64,000 nt of DNA from Rhizocola hellebori (GTDB lineage Bacteria > Actinomycetota > Actinomycetes > Mycobacteriales > Micromonosporaceae): positions 20,399-84,398 of the forward strand of contig NZ_BONY01000044.1 of the NCBI RefSeq assembly GCF_016862955.1, written 5' to 3'. The notes under the pieces are model-generated. The model saw only the letters and a program-made list of their open reading frames with translations. It had not been told where the DNA came from and did not search any database. The translations under genes and the position numbers were made by a program. How positions within the stretch are numbered: the first letter of the stretch is position 1; each line of letters starts with the position of its first letter. Positions 26,010 through 35,329 of the stretch are shown here, piece by piece.

Positions 26010-29000
26010 GTGCGGTTCACGGTCCTTGGCCCGGTCGGGGCATCCATCGACGGTCGTCCGGTCGGCTTCGGCCGCGCCCAGCGTCGCGCGATCCTGGCCT
26101 ATCTGCTGCTTCACACCAACCGGCCGGTTCCTGTCGAGGAGTTGATCGAGGCGATGTGGGCGGGTGCCGCGCCGGCCACCGCCCGCAGCCAGGTGCACAA
26201 CGCCGTCTCCGCCCTGCGCACCAGCCTGCGCGAGCCGACCGTGCCGGATCGGCTTCATGGCGGCCCAGCTGGGTACCACCTCACGACTTCACCGGAAAAT
26301 GTTGACCTTTCTACCTTTCGCCACCTGGTTCAGCGATCGCGCGAGCAGCTGGGCGAAGCCGCCGCGCAGAGCCTGCGAGAAGGCCTGCGGCAGTGGAGCG
26401 GCGCGCCCCTCGGCGGGATAAACGGCGCGTTTGTCGAGCAGTCCCGTGCCCAGCTCGACGCGCAGCGGGCGGATGCGCTCGAATCGCTTTTCACCATTGA
26501 ATTGCGGCTTGGCCGGCACGCCGAAGTTGTCCACGAGATACTTCAAGCCTTTGACGGGTACCCGTTACGCGAGAAACTGGCCGGCCAGCTCATGCTCGCG
26601 CTGCACCGATGTGGCAGGCAGACCGATTCCCTGGCCGTCTACCGGGCCTTCAGCCAGCGGCTCAACACCGATCTGGGCACCGAGCCGGGCGGCGAGCTTG
26701 ACCTGCTCCATCGCCGGATTCTCAACAACGATCCGGGTTTGTCGCAGCTCGCAGACGGTCTGCGCCGCCGATTCCTGCCCCGGGCGGTGCCGGACTTTAC
26801 CGGCCGCACCGAAGAGTTGGCGCAACTCGACCGAATAGCCGAAGGCTCTGTCAACGCGAGCGCCTCGGTCATCGTCACGGCCATCGGCGGGGCGGGCGGG
26901 ATAGGCAAAACCGAGTTGGCGGTGCACTGGGCATATCGGGTGGCCCCGCGATACCCGGACGGTCAGCTCTACGTCAATCTGCGTGGCTTCGACTCGCAGC
27001 GCCCGATGTCCACATTGGAGGCAATCACCGGCCTGCTGCGCATCCTCGATGTTCCAGAGCAACGTATCCCGCACACGCTCGAGGGTGCTTCCGCACTCTA
27101 CCGCTCCACCCTGGCTGGACAGCGCGTGCTCATCGTGCTCGACAATGCCCAATCAGCCGAACAGGTCAGACCGCTATTGCCTCCTGCGGAAGGCTCATTG
27201 GCGGTGGTCACCAGCCGCGACGCTCTGGCCGGTCTGGTCGCCCGCGACGGCGCGCGCAGTGTGACTCTCGGCCCGCTGCCGGACACGGACGCCGTTGAGC
27301 TTTTGACACGCATCGTAGGGCCGGGACGGGTGGCCGCAGAGCCGGCCGCCGCAGCCGAGCTCTCCGCCGCCTGTGGACGGCTGCCCCTCGCGCTGCGCGT
27401 CGCTGCGGCCAACCTTGCGCTGCATCGAGAATTGCCCATTTTCGAGCTGGTCGCTCAACTCACCCGGGGCGACCGCCTGGCCGCGCTGGCGGTGCCGGGA
27501 GACGACGAACTGAGTATCCGCACAGTCTTCGACCGCTCGTATTCCACATTGTCCACATCGGATTCACGCGCCTTCCGCCTCCTGGGGCTGGCGCCGGCTG
27601 AAGACTTCTCGGTCGCGGCGGTGGCCGCGCTCATCGGTGGCCCGCCTTCGCTGGCGCAGGACTCCTTGACGTCGCTCACCCAGGCCAGCCTGGTCACCGA
27701 CACCGGGAAGGACCGCTACCAGCTACACGACCTCACCCGGCTCTACGCGGCGGCCCAGGCGCAGACCATCGACGCGCCGCGCGAAAGACGGCAAGCCGTG
27801 GACCGGTTCCTCACCTACTATCTGCGGATGGCTGGGTCCGCGGCGACCGTGGCCTCGCCGCAGACCGTGCGGCTGCATCCCGGCGATGAGACCGCGGAAA
27901 TCCACCCAGATCCGGTCGCCGCCATGGCCTGGCTGCGAAACGAACAGACCAACCTCGTCGCCTCCACCGAGTACGCGGCCAAACACGGGCCGCCCTCGAT
28001 GGCCTGGCAGCTTGCCGATGCGTTGCGCGGCTACTTTTGGATCGTTCGAGACATCAACGCGTGGGAAGCCACAGCCACCGCTGGGCTCGCCGCCGCCACC
28101 GAGGCCGACGACCCGGGCGGGCGGGCCGCGATGCTGCTCAGCCTGGCCATCATGCACCGCAGCGCGGGCCGCATGCCACGGGCGATCGAGCTGTTCGGCG
28201 AGGCACGCGAGCAGGCGGGCCGGGCCGGCTGGGAACAGGGTGCCGCCACCATCGTCGGCAGTCTCGGAATCGCCCACGCCGATCGTGGCGAACCTCGAGC
28301 CGCCCTGGACCACTTCGAACAGGCGCTCGCCATCAACCGACGGCTCGGCCGACCCGCCAGTGTCGCGGTCAACCTGGGCAACATCGGCCTGCTGCTGCGC
28401 GACCTCGGCGCACTTCATCCAGCCGTCGAACGCCTCACCGAGGCCATCGATCTCTATCGTCAGACCGGCAACAGGTTCGGCGAGGCGACCACCCTGGCCA
28501 ACCTGGGCCTTACCTACATCGAGCTCGGTGCCGTACCGGCCGCAACCGAGCAGCTCGAGCAGGCTCGGGCCATGAGCGAAAGCCTCAACGACCGGTCGAT
28601 CGAATCCATCACCGCCAACGCTTTTGCCAATCTTTACCTGCACGCGCGGCGCCTTGGCCCGGCTCGCAAACATGCCGATGCCGCGATCCGGCTGTCCCGG
28701 GAGATCGATGACATTCGGCTCCATGTTTCCGCCACAATCACGCTGGCCCGAATCCACCGGGCAAGCGGCGACCTCGCCGACGCGGCCGACGCGGTCAAGG
28801 CGGCCCTGCGCGAAAGCGAGGCCATCGAGCTTCGCCAATCGGAATCGCAGGCGCTCGACCTGCTGGCCCAGCTGCGCTACGCACAACGTGATCGCGATGA
28901 GGCCCTTGCCCTGGCTCGCCGAGCACTGACCCTCGCCGACACGGACGGGTACCGGAAAGAAGAAGCACAAGCGCTGACCACCATCGCTGAGATCGAGCGC

Positions 29001-29093
29001 TCGCCGTCGGCCGCACGGCAAGCGCTCGCCATCTGTGAACAGACCGGCTACAGCCTCTGCCTGGACCGGGCCAGGGCTGCCGTGGCGCGCTAG
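26010..29093 (+). CDS. AfsR/SARP-family regulator: BTAD - NB-ARC - TPR
   Basis: A 1027-residue regulator starting at GTG 26010. Residues 1-95 form an OmpR-like winged helix (RFTVLGPVGASIDGRPVGFG...VHNAVSALR). Residues 100-240 are the BTAD helical domain. An NB-ARC ATPase follows with P-loop GGAGGIGKT (about 293-301), Walker B VLIVLDNA and GLPL-like CGRLPLALRVAAANL. From about 680 to the end are TPR repeats (for example AVNLGNIGLLLRDLGALHPAVERL). Such proteins switch on secondary metabolism or secreted-enzyme genes when the ATPase/TPR part senses a signal. The neighbour secreted propeller gene is a candidate target. Confidence 0.92.
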   Translation: MRFTVLGPVGASIDGRPVGFGRAQRRAILAYLLLHTNRPVPVEELIEAMWAGAAPATARSQVHNAVSALRTSLREPTVPDRLHGGPAGYHLTTSPENVDLSTFRHLVQRSREQLGEAAAQSLREGLRQWSGAPLGGINGAFVEQSRAQLDAQRADALESLFTIELRLGRHAEVVHEILQAFDGYPLREKLAGQLMLALHRCGRQTDSLAVYRAFSQRLNTDLGTEPGGELDLLHRRILNNDPGLSQLADGLRRRFLPRAVPDFTGRTEELAQLDRIAEGSVNASASVIVTAIGGAGGIGKTELAVHWAYRVAPRYPDGQLYVNLRGFDSQRPMSTLEAITGLLRILDVPEQRIPHTLEGASALYRSTLAGQRVLIVLDNAQSAEQVRPLLPPAEGSLAVVTSRDALAGLVARDGARSVTLGPLPDTDAVELLTRIVGPGRVAAEPAAAAELSAACGRLPLALRVAAANLALHRELPIFELVAQLTRGDRLAALAVPGDDELSIRTVFDRSYSTLSTSDSRAFRLLGLAPAEDFSVAAVAALIGGPPSLAQDSLTSLTQASLVTDTGKDRYQLHDLTRLYAAAQAQTIDAPRERRQAVDRFLTYYLRMAGSAATVASPQTVRLHPGDETAEIHPDPVAAMAWLRNEQTNLVASTEYAAKHGPPSMAWQLADALRGYFWIVRDINAWEATATAGLAAATEADDPGGRAAMLLSLAIMHRSAGRMPRAIELFGEAREQAGRAGWEQGAATIVGSLGIAHADRGEPRAALDHFEQALAINRRLGRPASVAVNLGNIGLLLRDLGALHPAVERLTEAIDLYRQTGNRFGEATTLANLGLTYIELGAVPAATEQLEQARAMSESLNDRSIESITANAFANLYLHARRLGPARKHADAAIRLSREIDDIRLHVSATITLARIHRASGDLADAADAVKAALRESEAIELRQSESQALDLLAQLRYAQRDRDEALALARRALTLADTDGYRKEEAQALTTIAEIERSPSAARQALAICEQTGYSLCLDRARAAVAR

Positions 29094-29094
29094 G

Positions 29095-29445
29095 TCAGGT
29101 CAACTTCTTTGTCGGCCCCTGGTTGTACTGCGCGTAGACTTCCCCCGCCTCATAGCCCGACGGGCACGTAGCGCTCGAAGTCCCGACGTCGACGTAGCTG
29201 CCGTAACGCGCGGTGTAGGTGCCGTCAAACTTGTAGCAGTCCACCTTGACCCGCGCGCGCCAACTGCCGATGTAACACTGAATCGCCCCGCGGGTCGCGG
29301 TGAACGAGTAAAGCGTGCAGTTCTGGCTGCCCCAGGTATCTCCGGCCTGGGCCGCCACCGGCGCAGCCACCGCCCCAAGCGCCGCCGCGGCCAGCACCGC
29401 CATAGCCATCGAGCCAGCTTTCCTTCTCAACGCACCCTCCTTCAT
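29095..29445 (-). CDS. Small secreted cysteine-containing protein
   Basis: A 116-residue protein with a Sec signal (hydrophobic core AMAVLAAAALGAVAAPVAA, cleavage near AQA-GDTW). The mature 80 residues hold four cysteines (NCTLYS, IQCYIG, VDCYKF, ATCPSG), enough for two disulfides, and are rich in Tyr/Ser/Thr. Looks like a small beta-rich exoprotein; no family recognised. Its stop lies one base from the stop of the AfsR-like gene. Confidence 0.65.
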   Translation of the reverse strand: MKEGALRRKAGSMAMAVLAAAALGAVAAPVAAQAGDTWGSQNCTLYSFTATRGAIQCYIGSWRARVKVDCYKFDGTYTARYGSYVDVGTSSATCPSGYEAGEVYAQYNQGPTKKLT

Positions 29446-29586
29446 CCTGATGGCAGAACGCTTTCGCGGTCACTGCCGTCGAGTAGCACGCAGAGCCTGG
29501 CACCCTCCACTCATACATCGCCCACACGCCAGACCAACTAAGCCAACGAGCCGCAGCAGCCGTTGCCGATGGGCTAGGGTCGGCAG

Positions 29587-30123
29587 GTGCTGGCCGACCG
29601 TGACCGCCTATTAGCGCTATACCGGGAGCGAGTGACCGGCTACGACGCTGACGAGAATTTCCGCGACCGATGGCGGGCGTGGTGCCGCCTGCTCCTGGCC
29701 CACGGCGGCGACCTCGTCGTCCCCCCGCTCCATCCCGAGCCCGACCTCGATCTGCTCCTCGCGATCGGGGTGCTGCAGGAGACCACGGTCACTGCCTTGG
29801 ACCTGGGCGGCGACTGCCACGCCAATGTCGCCAATTCCTGGCTCGACAGCCGGATCGCGGCCATCGGCACCGGCTACGCCCTGCACGAAGACCTGTGGCG
29901 ACAGCATTCGTGGGGAGTCAGCGCCGACGGCACCATCGTGGAGACCAAATCACCTCACGAGCGATACTTCGGCGCGACCTTGCCGCCAGGCGAATCCACC
30001 GTGCTTTTCGTATTGAACAGCTACCCGGGCGACGTGAAAGCGTTGCTGAAAACAAGCGGCGACCGGGTCCGCGAAATCATCCGGGTGATGCAAATGGTGC
30101 GGCAGCGGCTGTCAAAGTCTTGA
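29587..30123 (+). CDS. Hypothetical protein (178 aa)
   Basis: GTG 29587 opens a coherent soluble ORF, MLADRDRLLALYRERVTGYD at the N-terminus, with Trp-rich helices and a central beta-rich part (VTALDLGGDCHANVANSWLD). No signal peptide or membrane segment and no recognised domain. It stands alone between the small secreted gene and a frameshifted membrane gene, in a stretch without conserved neighbours. Confidence 0.55.
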   Translation: MLADRDRLLALYRERVTGYDADENFRDRWRAWCRLLLAHGGDLVVPPLHPEPDLDLLLAIGVLQETTVTALDLGGDCHANVANSWLDSRIAAIGTGYALHEDLWRQHSWGVSADGTIVETKSPHERYFGATLPPGESTVLFVLNSYPGDVKALLKTSGDRVREIIRVMQMVRQRLSKS

Positions 30124-30801
30124 GCCGCAGCGCAATTACGGCTTCGCGGAGCGGCTCCTACGGCGGCTGACCACAATTGCGCCAGAATCTCCGTCAACGA
30201 CCCAAGAACACACAGGGATCCCAGTATCAGTGCCACAATCCATGGGACCGCGCTGCCAGTCTTCGCGGGCGCCAGACCACCCTTTGCGGTGCGGAACTCC
30301 GCCACGGCCGGCAGATACGGTGCCAGCTGCTCCTCAAACGCGGGATGCGGCTTCGCCACCGTAATCCAAGCGGCGTTCTCACTAAGCTTCGCCCCCAACA
30401 GGCGCCGCCACAGCCAGCCCCTTCTGACCAGCGCTACCATCCCGGTCACCATTAGCACCGCGGCCAAGACGGCCCAGAACGGCTTCGACCAGCCGATCGC
30501 CACCACCAACAGCGCCAAGCCGCCAACAGCGAAGCCTGCCGCGATCCACATGAGGCGAATGCGCTCCCGCACACATCTGTCGCAGAACGGCCACGCCGAC
30601 ACCGCCAACGTCATCCCCGAGGAAACCGCGGACCAGGAAGTACACGACAACCCCGAAGAGGAGCAGCAGGTATTGCCAATCGGGCGTGGCGGTCTCCAGC
30701 TTCACCTTCGTGCGCTGCACCTCCGGCCGGCCATGTTTGGCGCACACGGAAGGGATGCCGTAACCCGCATTCGGCCAATGGCTGGGTATCTCGATGACCA
30801 T
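30021..30801 (-). pseudogene. Two-TM membrane protein gene with a frameshift
   Basis: ATG 30801 opens a frame with IPSVCAKHGRPEVQRTKVKL and a first TM (WQYLLLLFGVVVYFLVRGFLG). Near 30614-30617, at a run of four G (minus strand), coding sense moves to another frame: AVSAWPFCDRCVRERIRLMW, further TM segments and VAKPHPAFEEQLAPYLPAVAEF. Dropping one G joins the two into a single protein with CxxH and CxxC motifs before and after the first TM, an arrangement I know from uncharacterised actinobacterial membrane proteins. The second frame runs on to 30021 and overlaps the previous gene by about 100 bp, so the true stop has probably also been lost. Decay or a homopolymer error. Confidence 0.65.
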
Positions 30802-30897
30802 TCTGCTCCTTTAAGGACGAGCCAGCATCATAGGCAAACCCGCCCACAATCCGCTGCCCCGATTCCCTCCGGCGCACGGCCCACGGCAGCCGCTCCA

Positions 30898-31602
30898 TCA
30901 TCGACTGTCGTTCTCGTGCTGGCTTACCGTGTCACGGACCAGCTTTCGCAAGCGCATCGTTCCGCTCGCGGACATGTCACCCCACTCGATGCCATCAAGA
31001 TGCGGCTTCGCGTCGGACCAAGCGTTGCTTTCAATACGCTCCTCGAGAATGGTCAAGAGCGTGTGCCGAACGGTCTCCTCCGCGTCTCTGTCGTGGTCGT
31101 CCACCATCGGTAGTCGCACATATGCGCATAGCACATCGACACACAATCGCCGAAACCTCGGCCAGCCGTCCGCCAATTCAGCCATCGCATAGACGCCTGC
31201 GAGCCGAACGGCAGGTGATGCATTCCCAAGTAGGAGACTCGTGCTGTTGAAAACCTCGGTGAACAGCTGGTAATTGGCCTCACGGGCCGAAAGCTCCTGG
31301 CGTGCATCCGCTCGTTCCGTTATACGTTGCTTCCGGTACGCGACGACCAATGCCACTATCCCGCCGATGCCCCCAGTAATGATCAGCGCGATCCGGGCAA
31401 CCTCAAGCAGAGCGTCGGTGTCGAGCCGTTGTGTCGCGATGCTCGGGCGCCCGAGGAGCAGCCATATCGACGTGACCGAGGCAAGAAAGACCACGAGGCC
31501 GGTGCCGATAACTATTGCGACTGAACGCCAAATAGGCGAAAGACCTTGGTATCTCTGGGTACGCGCCCAGTCTGGCGAGTCGTCATTGAGATCCATGGCC
31601 AT
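30898..31602 (-). CDS. Membrane protein with two TM helices and cytoplasmic helical domain
   Basis: About 234 residues from ATG 31602 (an ATG 66 bp upstream is possible). Two hydrophobic segments (IWRSVAIVIGTGLVVFLASV; ARIALIITGGIGGIVALVVAY) are followed by a coiled helix (RKQRITERADARQEL) and a domain with ASPAVRLAGVYAMAELADGWPRFRRLCVDVLCAYVRLP, a block often seen in actinobacterial proteins that pair with pentapeptide repeats. Function unknown. It may be cargo of the older integrated element whose relic lies to its right. Confidence 0.6.
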   Translation of the reverse strand: MAMDLNDDSPDWARTQRYQGLSPIWRSVAIVIGTGLVVFLASVTSIWLLLGRPSIATQRLDTDALLEVARIALIITGGIGGIVALVVAYRKQRITERADARQELSAREANYQLFTEVFNSTSLLLGNASPAVRLAGVYAMAELADGWPRFRRLCVDVLCAYVRLPMVDDHDRDAEETVRHTLLTILEERIESNAWSDAKPHLDGIEWGDMSASGTMRLRKLVRDTVSQHENDSR

Positions 31603-31912
31603 AGTTCTATCAGGGGCAAACAAGCCGTCGTCCAGTGTGGAGCGAGCCCGTTTGATCCGGGCCGGCATGGTGTTGGCGAGTCGTGCCCCGGAGAGGCCTA
31701 GGGATGATCAAGCGTCAGCAGATCGGGGTGACCACGCACCCCGTCCTCATGCGGGTTGGATCTTGCCTAGTCACCAGGCCGTCCCTGACGATCTCCGCCT
31801 CCTGCGAATCATCCGCCAATCCGAGTGCATTGCGCGCGGACGGTCTGGCCGGCCGGCACCGGCTCGGCGCGCAGCGGGATGAACCCTACGAGGAGCCTTC
31901 TGTGCCCGGTTG

Positions 31913-32389
31913 CTAGCCAAGGTGCGGCCGGTCGAGCGCAGCAATGAAGTGGTCTACGCGCATTCGCATGGAGCGGTCCATGGTGAGGCCGGCCAGTTCG
32001 TCTCGCGGCACCCAGCGGACTTCGCGGGATTCGTCGCTGGGTGTGGGCTCACCGGATAACGGGCGAGCGAGGAAGACGACCGAGAACTCTTGGCGCGCTT
32101 CGCCATCGCTCGTGTAGAGGATGACGTGTCGCGGGTCGGTGTAGATGCCGACAAGGCCAGTGACCTCGACCTGGATGCCGGTTTCCTCGGCGGTCTCGCG
32201 GACGGCTGCGGCGGGAAGTGACTCGCCCAGTTCCATCGCACCGCCTGGCAAAGCCCAGTTGCCGTTGTCTGAGCGGCGGATCATGAGGATGTCACCAGAA
32301 TCGTTGACTACCAACGCATTGGCCGAGGGGACGACGCTGTTAGCGCGCGGAGCGGCTGGGTCGTCGAAATAGTCGATGCGGCCTGGCAC
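31913..32389 (-). CDS. Nudix hydrolase (copy outside the element; Pif-like)
   Basis: A 158-residue Nudix protein. The Nudix box starts GGAMELGESLPAAAVRETAEETG and is complete (G-x5-E-x7-R-E-x2-E-E). It differs from the internal copy at 43430-43906 in only 14 residues. In pSAM2 the Nudix-type Pif protein blocks redundant transfer between element-bearing cells, so an element exclusion role is plausible. Its promoter region ends abruptly at the integrase remnant, so it may now be expressed from new signals. Confidence 0.85.
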   Translation of the reverse strand: MPGRIDYFDDPAAPRANSVVPSANALVVNDSGDILMIRRSDNGNWALPGGAMELGESLPAAAVRETAEETGIQVEVTGLVGIYTDPRHVILYTSDGEARQEFSVVFLARPLSGEPTPSDESREVRWVPRDELAGLTMDRSMRMRVDHFIAALDRPHLG

Positions 32390-32418
32390 GGCTGGTGCCT
32401 CATTTCCGGGGAAATGAA

Positions 32419-32454
32419 AAACGCTCGACCAGAGTGATCTCTGATCGAGCGTTT
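32419..32454 (+). terminator. Hairpin at the relic integrase end
   Basis: Sixteen-base arms (AAACGCTCGACCAGAG / CTCTGATCGAGCGTTT, one G-T type mismatch), loop TGAT. The relic integrase TGA lies in the right arm. Sequence and placement match the hairpin over the intact integrase stop at 51341-51378. Confidence 0.75.
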
Positions 32455-32458
32455 CCCG

Positions 32459-32503
32459 TTGTAGCGGGGACAGGATTTGAACCTGCGACCTCTGGGTTAT
32501 GAG
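32459..32503. repeat. attL: 45-bp direct repeat (partial tRNA-fMet 3' half)
   Basis: Begins TTGTAGCGGGGACAGGATTT and ends TTATGAG; identical to 51382-51426. On the minus strand it holds nucleotides from the anticodon loop to the discriminator base but no 5' half, so it is not a functional tRNA. Confidence 0.95.
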
Positions 32504-32844
32504 GATTCCAAGTCCTGTCCCACCCGCTCATCGCAGTCTCGACGGTCCTGGCCAACCACATGATCGCGTCCGCCTCGTCTCACGCGAACGTCACGGTCCG
32601 ACTCGTTTCGTTAGCAAATCCGTTAGCAAGTTGGCGTGATCAACAGCGATCCGACTCATTGCTCACCTACCTTGATCCTTCCGGCCCACGCGAACAGGCC
32701 AGGACGGTAGGCCCGTTCCCAGACGTCCTTGCAGGCACGGATCACAGCAGCCCACCAGAAGTCGAGACTCAGTTCAGGCCCTCATGGGCAGCTACACCTC
32801 GGCCGTACGTGATGCCTGATCCGTGCGGCCGAGCGGCGATCCTC
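32504..32844. other. Element left arm: noncoding, with tandem GTTAGCAA arm-type sites
   Basis: No ORF with coding character in this 341-bp stretch. It contains GTTAGCAAATCCGTTAGCAAG at about 32609-32629, which matches GTTAGCAAATCGGTTAGCAAA at about 51314-51334 near the other end. After excision the two would flank the core on both arms of attP, as integrase or Xis arm sites do. Confidence 0.6.
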
Positions 32845-33339
32845 TTACTTTCTCGTGATGGTCATGTTGACGCCGCTGTCGGGATGGTAGGACCAGGAGG
32901 CGTGAAAGGACCCCCAGTCTCCAGAGCGCCGGCCGTCGAGAGCCCGAGTCGCACCCAACTCGGACCTCAAGGCGTCAGAGACGTCGAGCTCGGTCCAGAA
33001 GCACTCCAGCTGTGAATAGCTGATCCCTGGCTGCTCCTCCCCTTGAGACTTTAAGATCAAAGTGTTTCCCTCGTCGCCAACAGTGGCGTACGCCGAGCTT
33101 GGTGCACATTTCCTCTTCGCGGTCTCTAACGGTGACTCGGTCACTTCCTGAGCGGCATCTGCCAGGGACTTGTCGTTGACCGCCAACCAAAGGACAACCC
33201 CGCCACCCGCAACCACGAGTACAGCGAGCGCCGCCAGCAAGATCGTGAACCGTCTTGAGCGCCTTCGCCTCTTCGGCGGCGCAGTCGGAGGCTTCCCAAT
33301 CTGGAGAAAGATCTGGCCACTCTCATGGTCCTGCATCAT
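32845..33339 (-). CDS. Membrane-anchored hypothetical protein (element cargo)
   Basis: ATG 33339 is preceded by GGGAGA at seven bases; 164 aa. A short cytoplasmic part rich in Arg/Lys (PPKRRRRSRRF) leads into one TM helix (ILLAALAVLVVAGGGVVLWLAV). The outer 110 residues carry two cysteines (KRKCAPSS, LECFWTE) and end with beta strands (FHASWSYHPDSGVNMTITR). No recognised domain. First gene inside the left end, transcribed outward. Confidence 0.6.
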   Translation of the reverse strand: MMQDHESGQIFLQIGKPPTAPPKRRRRSRRFTILLAALAVLVVAGGGVVLWLAVNDKSLADAAQEVTESPLETAKRKCAPSSAYATVGDEGNTLILKSQGEEQPGISYSQLECFWTELDVSDALRSELGATRALDGRRSGDWGSFHASWSYHPDSGVNMTITRK

Positions 33340-33806
33340 TAGCTCTCCCACCGGACGTCACTCCACAAGCCAAGCTCCTGCTTGGGCTAGACATAACAGG
33401 CGTATCCATATTGGTACGACACTGGAATACCTGAAACCACCACCCAGTCATCTCTGACCCAATTGCAGACACGGCAACCCGGTTAATCAGGTGAAAGACA
33501 TAGCCGTTCAGGTGACGCACTCTTGACCCGCCTCGGGCCACGGACCTGCCGCAGAATCACCCGGCGCAGGAACAGCGACCCTGAACCTACGGATTAACCG
33601 CAGGAAGATCGCTAACGGTCAAACAAGAGGTCAGACGGCCATCGCGGTGTTCCGGGGTCCGCTATCGGTCGATGGCGTTGCTGTACTTTGCTGCTGTATG
33701 GAAGACGCCATGGCCGGACGGCTGATGAGCTTTGATTGGGGGTGTACTCGCCGGGTCTTCTTGAGAGCTCAGATCATGGCACAGCGCCAGGCTGGAGATC
33801 GCTTAC
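33340..33806. other. 467-bp gap without a supported gene
   Basis: Short ORFs on both strands have no ribosome sites and no coding character. No strong hairpin or repeat is seen. Confidence 0.5.
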
Positions 33807-34802
33807 TCACCTGCTCTTCCATTCAGCTGCCCGACGACCTTTTGCAACGTCTTCATGTTTCGTGAGATGCACGGTGCCTTGCGCTGTCATGGCGAGGTCA
33901 CTTCTGGCGGGGCGCATGGTGATGCCGAAGTCCAACATCACCGCAACCTTGCCAGCCCACATTTCCTTGGTAAGGGAGCATCGGAGATAGGACCTAAAGA
34001 ACCCCGGGCCGTCGATGATTATCTGATCTTCTCCTTGGTGCACAGTGTGCACACGGCGGTCCTCGGTGCGGGCGACGACACCGATCGAGCCCCATCGAGA
34101 TTGGCGCTGAGCAAATAGGCCGACCTCGACATCGTCAAAGTAGGCCTTGTCCTTGGGAAAGGCCAGCCATCCCTCGGCCTGGTGGTTGGGCAATACGATT
34201 GAGTCACCCATCGCGGCATGGACGTAGTACACAGCTGTGAGGGTGAGGGAATAGGAGTCCTCCTCGCGGCGGTCTAGGGCCGCTTCGGCGTCCATCAAGG
34301 TCAACGTCGGCAGGTCGGACGCCGGAAGTAATATGCGGATCAGTTCTGCGCGTGTGGCGGTACGCACGGTAGTGCCGTTACGCCACGGCACCTCCAGTGC
34401 CACGGGTCCTCCGCCTTGCTTGCCAAAAACCTCGTTTTGAACGACATACGGCGCTTGGTCCGTCTGGAAAAGCAGAGCGACGACCTCCTTACCTTGGACC
34501 TGGAACGCTACATCGCGCAGGGCTGGTACGGCGCCGTCAAAGTTGGCGCTGACGGCCGGCCACCACGTCGCGAGATCGTCGGCGGCAACTCCGGTGACGC
34601 CGGACTTTTCGTCGACGCCGATCAGCCAAAGTGCTTGATCTCCGGCGATGGAGTTGCATAAACCGGCGATGCGGCGAGCCGCCTTGTTGGGTTCACTCGG
34701 CCACACGCTCTTGAGTTCAACGTTGGAATCCTCGACCTTCGCACCCGCAGTTAGCCGGTTGATCACTCGAAGTGCCCAAGCCTCAATCTCGACGGTGCGC
34801 AC
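33807..34802 (-). CDS. AlbA_2 (Schlafen-like) domain protein
   Basis: A protein of about 331 residues from GTG 34802 (GAGAGG eight bases upstream). Residues 20-130 match the Schlafen AlbA_2 putative DNA/RNA-binding fold: EDSNVELKSVWP, AARRIAGLCNSIAGDQALWLIGVDEKSGVTGV, VALLFQTDQAPYVVQN. The C-terminal 200 residues are mixed alpha/beta with no family recognised. Proteins with this domain act in nucleic-acid cleavage, phage defence or regulation. Location among a TIR gene and an NB-ARC gene on a mobile element supports a defence role, which remains inference. Confidence 0.78.
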   Translation of the reverse strand: MRTVEIEAWALRVINRLTAGAKVEDSNVELKSVWPSEPNKAARRIAGLCNSIAGDQALWLIGVDEKSGVTGVAADDLATWWPAVSANFDGAVPALRDVAFQVQGKEVVALLFQTDQAPYVVQNEVFGKQGGGPVALEVPWRNGTTVRTATRAELIRILLPASDLPTLTLMDAEAALDRREEDSYSLTLTAVYYVHAAMGDSIVLPNHQAEGWLAFPKDKAYFDDVEVGLFAQRQSRWGSIGVVARTEDRRVHTVHQGEDQIIIDGPGFFRSYLRCSLTKEMWAGKVAVMLDFGITMRPARSDLAMTAQGTVHLTKHEDVAKGRRAAEWKSR

Positions 34803-34959
34803 GTACACATCCTCTCGGCTTGTCGGATGGGCCCTGAATAGCTGCGATCGACAACTTTAGCGGTTCCTGCTCACTACCTGACCTTGGAGGAGTTGACTAG
34901 CCAACGTCGATCTTGGCTACACCTTGGGCGCGGTAGCCTAGACTTGGGCAGGATTCCTG

Positions 34960-35256
34960 TCCTGTACTCGATTCCCAACCCCGGAAGGGGCCGCTGGTGC
35001 GGCACATCGTATTCGCGACATACGTCCTCTCTGGCTTGCCGCCGTAGCTTTGGTGGGCTACTTCTGGGCCGTCGGTGAGCTTGGACTCGCAGAGGCCAAC
35101 GTAAACTTGATCCTCAACTTGGTCTCAAGTGGAGTCGCGTTCGCGATTGGTGATTGGGTAGAGGACAGGAATCCCACAACCGCCATTGCGTCTCTTGCAC
35201 CGTCAGCTTGGGAATTTCCGATCAACTCGAACATACGTCTGTTTTGGATAGTGTGA
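34960..35256 (+). CDS. Possible small membrane protein or remnant
   Basis: From a TAG at about 34939 an open frame runs to the TGA at 35254-35256. Its downstream part is convincingly hydrophobic (PLWLAAVALVGYFWAVGELG then LNLVSSGVAFAIGDWVEDR), but there is no ATG/GTG with a ribosome site; TTG 35050 or a CTG further upstream would have to be used. It may be the end of a decayed gene. The start given is nominal. Confidence 0.3.
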   Translation, partial: SCTRFPTPEGAAGAAHRIRDIRPLWLAAVALVGYFWAVGELGLAEANVNLILNLVSSGVAFAIGDWVEDRNPTTAIASLAPSAWEFPINSNIRLFWIV

Positions 35257-35329
35257 CCAGCGGTGAATCCGCCCGATGGTGCCCGCTCATGACCACTCTG
35301 GGACTGGGGTACTGGCCCACCGCTGGCCC

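Larger units (their letters stand above)
31909..32503. mobile_element. Relic of an older AICE abutting the left attachment repeat
   Basis: This block contains a Nudix gene copy, then, within 30 bp, the last codons of an integrase (plus frame K-T-L-D-Q-S-D-L-stop at about 32419-32443; the intact integrase ends K-T-P-D-Q-K-D-L), the same hairpin, and the 45-bp tRNA-derived repeat. In the intact element the Nudix gene and the integrase end are about 7.4 kb apart. A deletion inside a former element with the same att site explains this. How far the relic extends to the left is not visible; no third copy of the 45-bp repeat is seen in the window. Confidence 0.7.

Noticed and set aside
32462..32503. 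Second tRNA gene at the left repeat
   Set aside because: Only the anticodon-to-3'-end half is present; no D-arm or 5' acceptor strand, so it is an att remnant.
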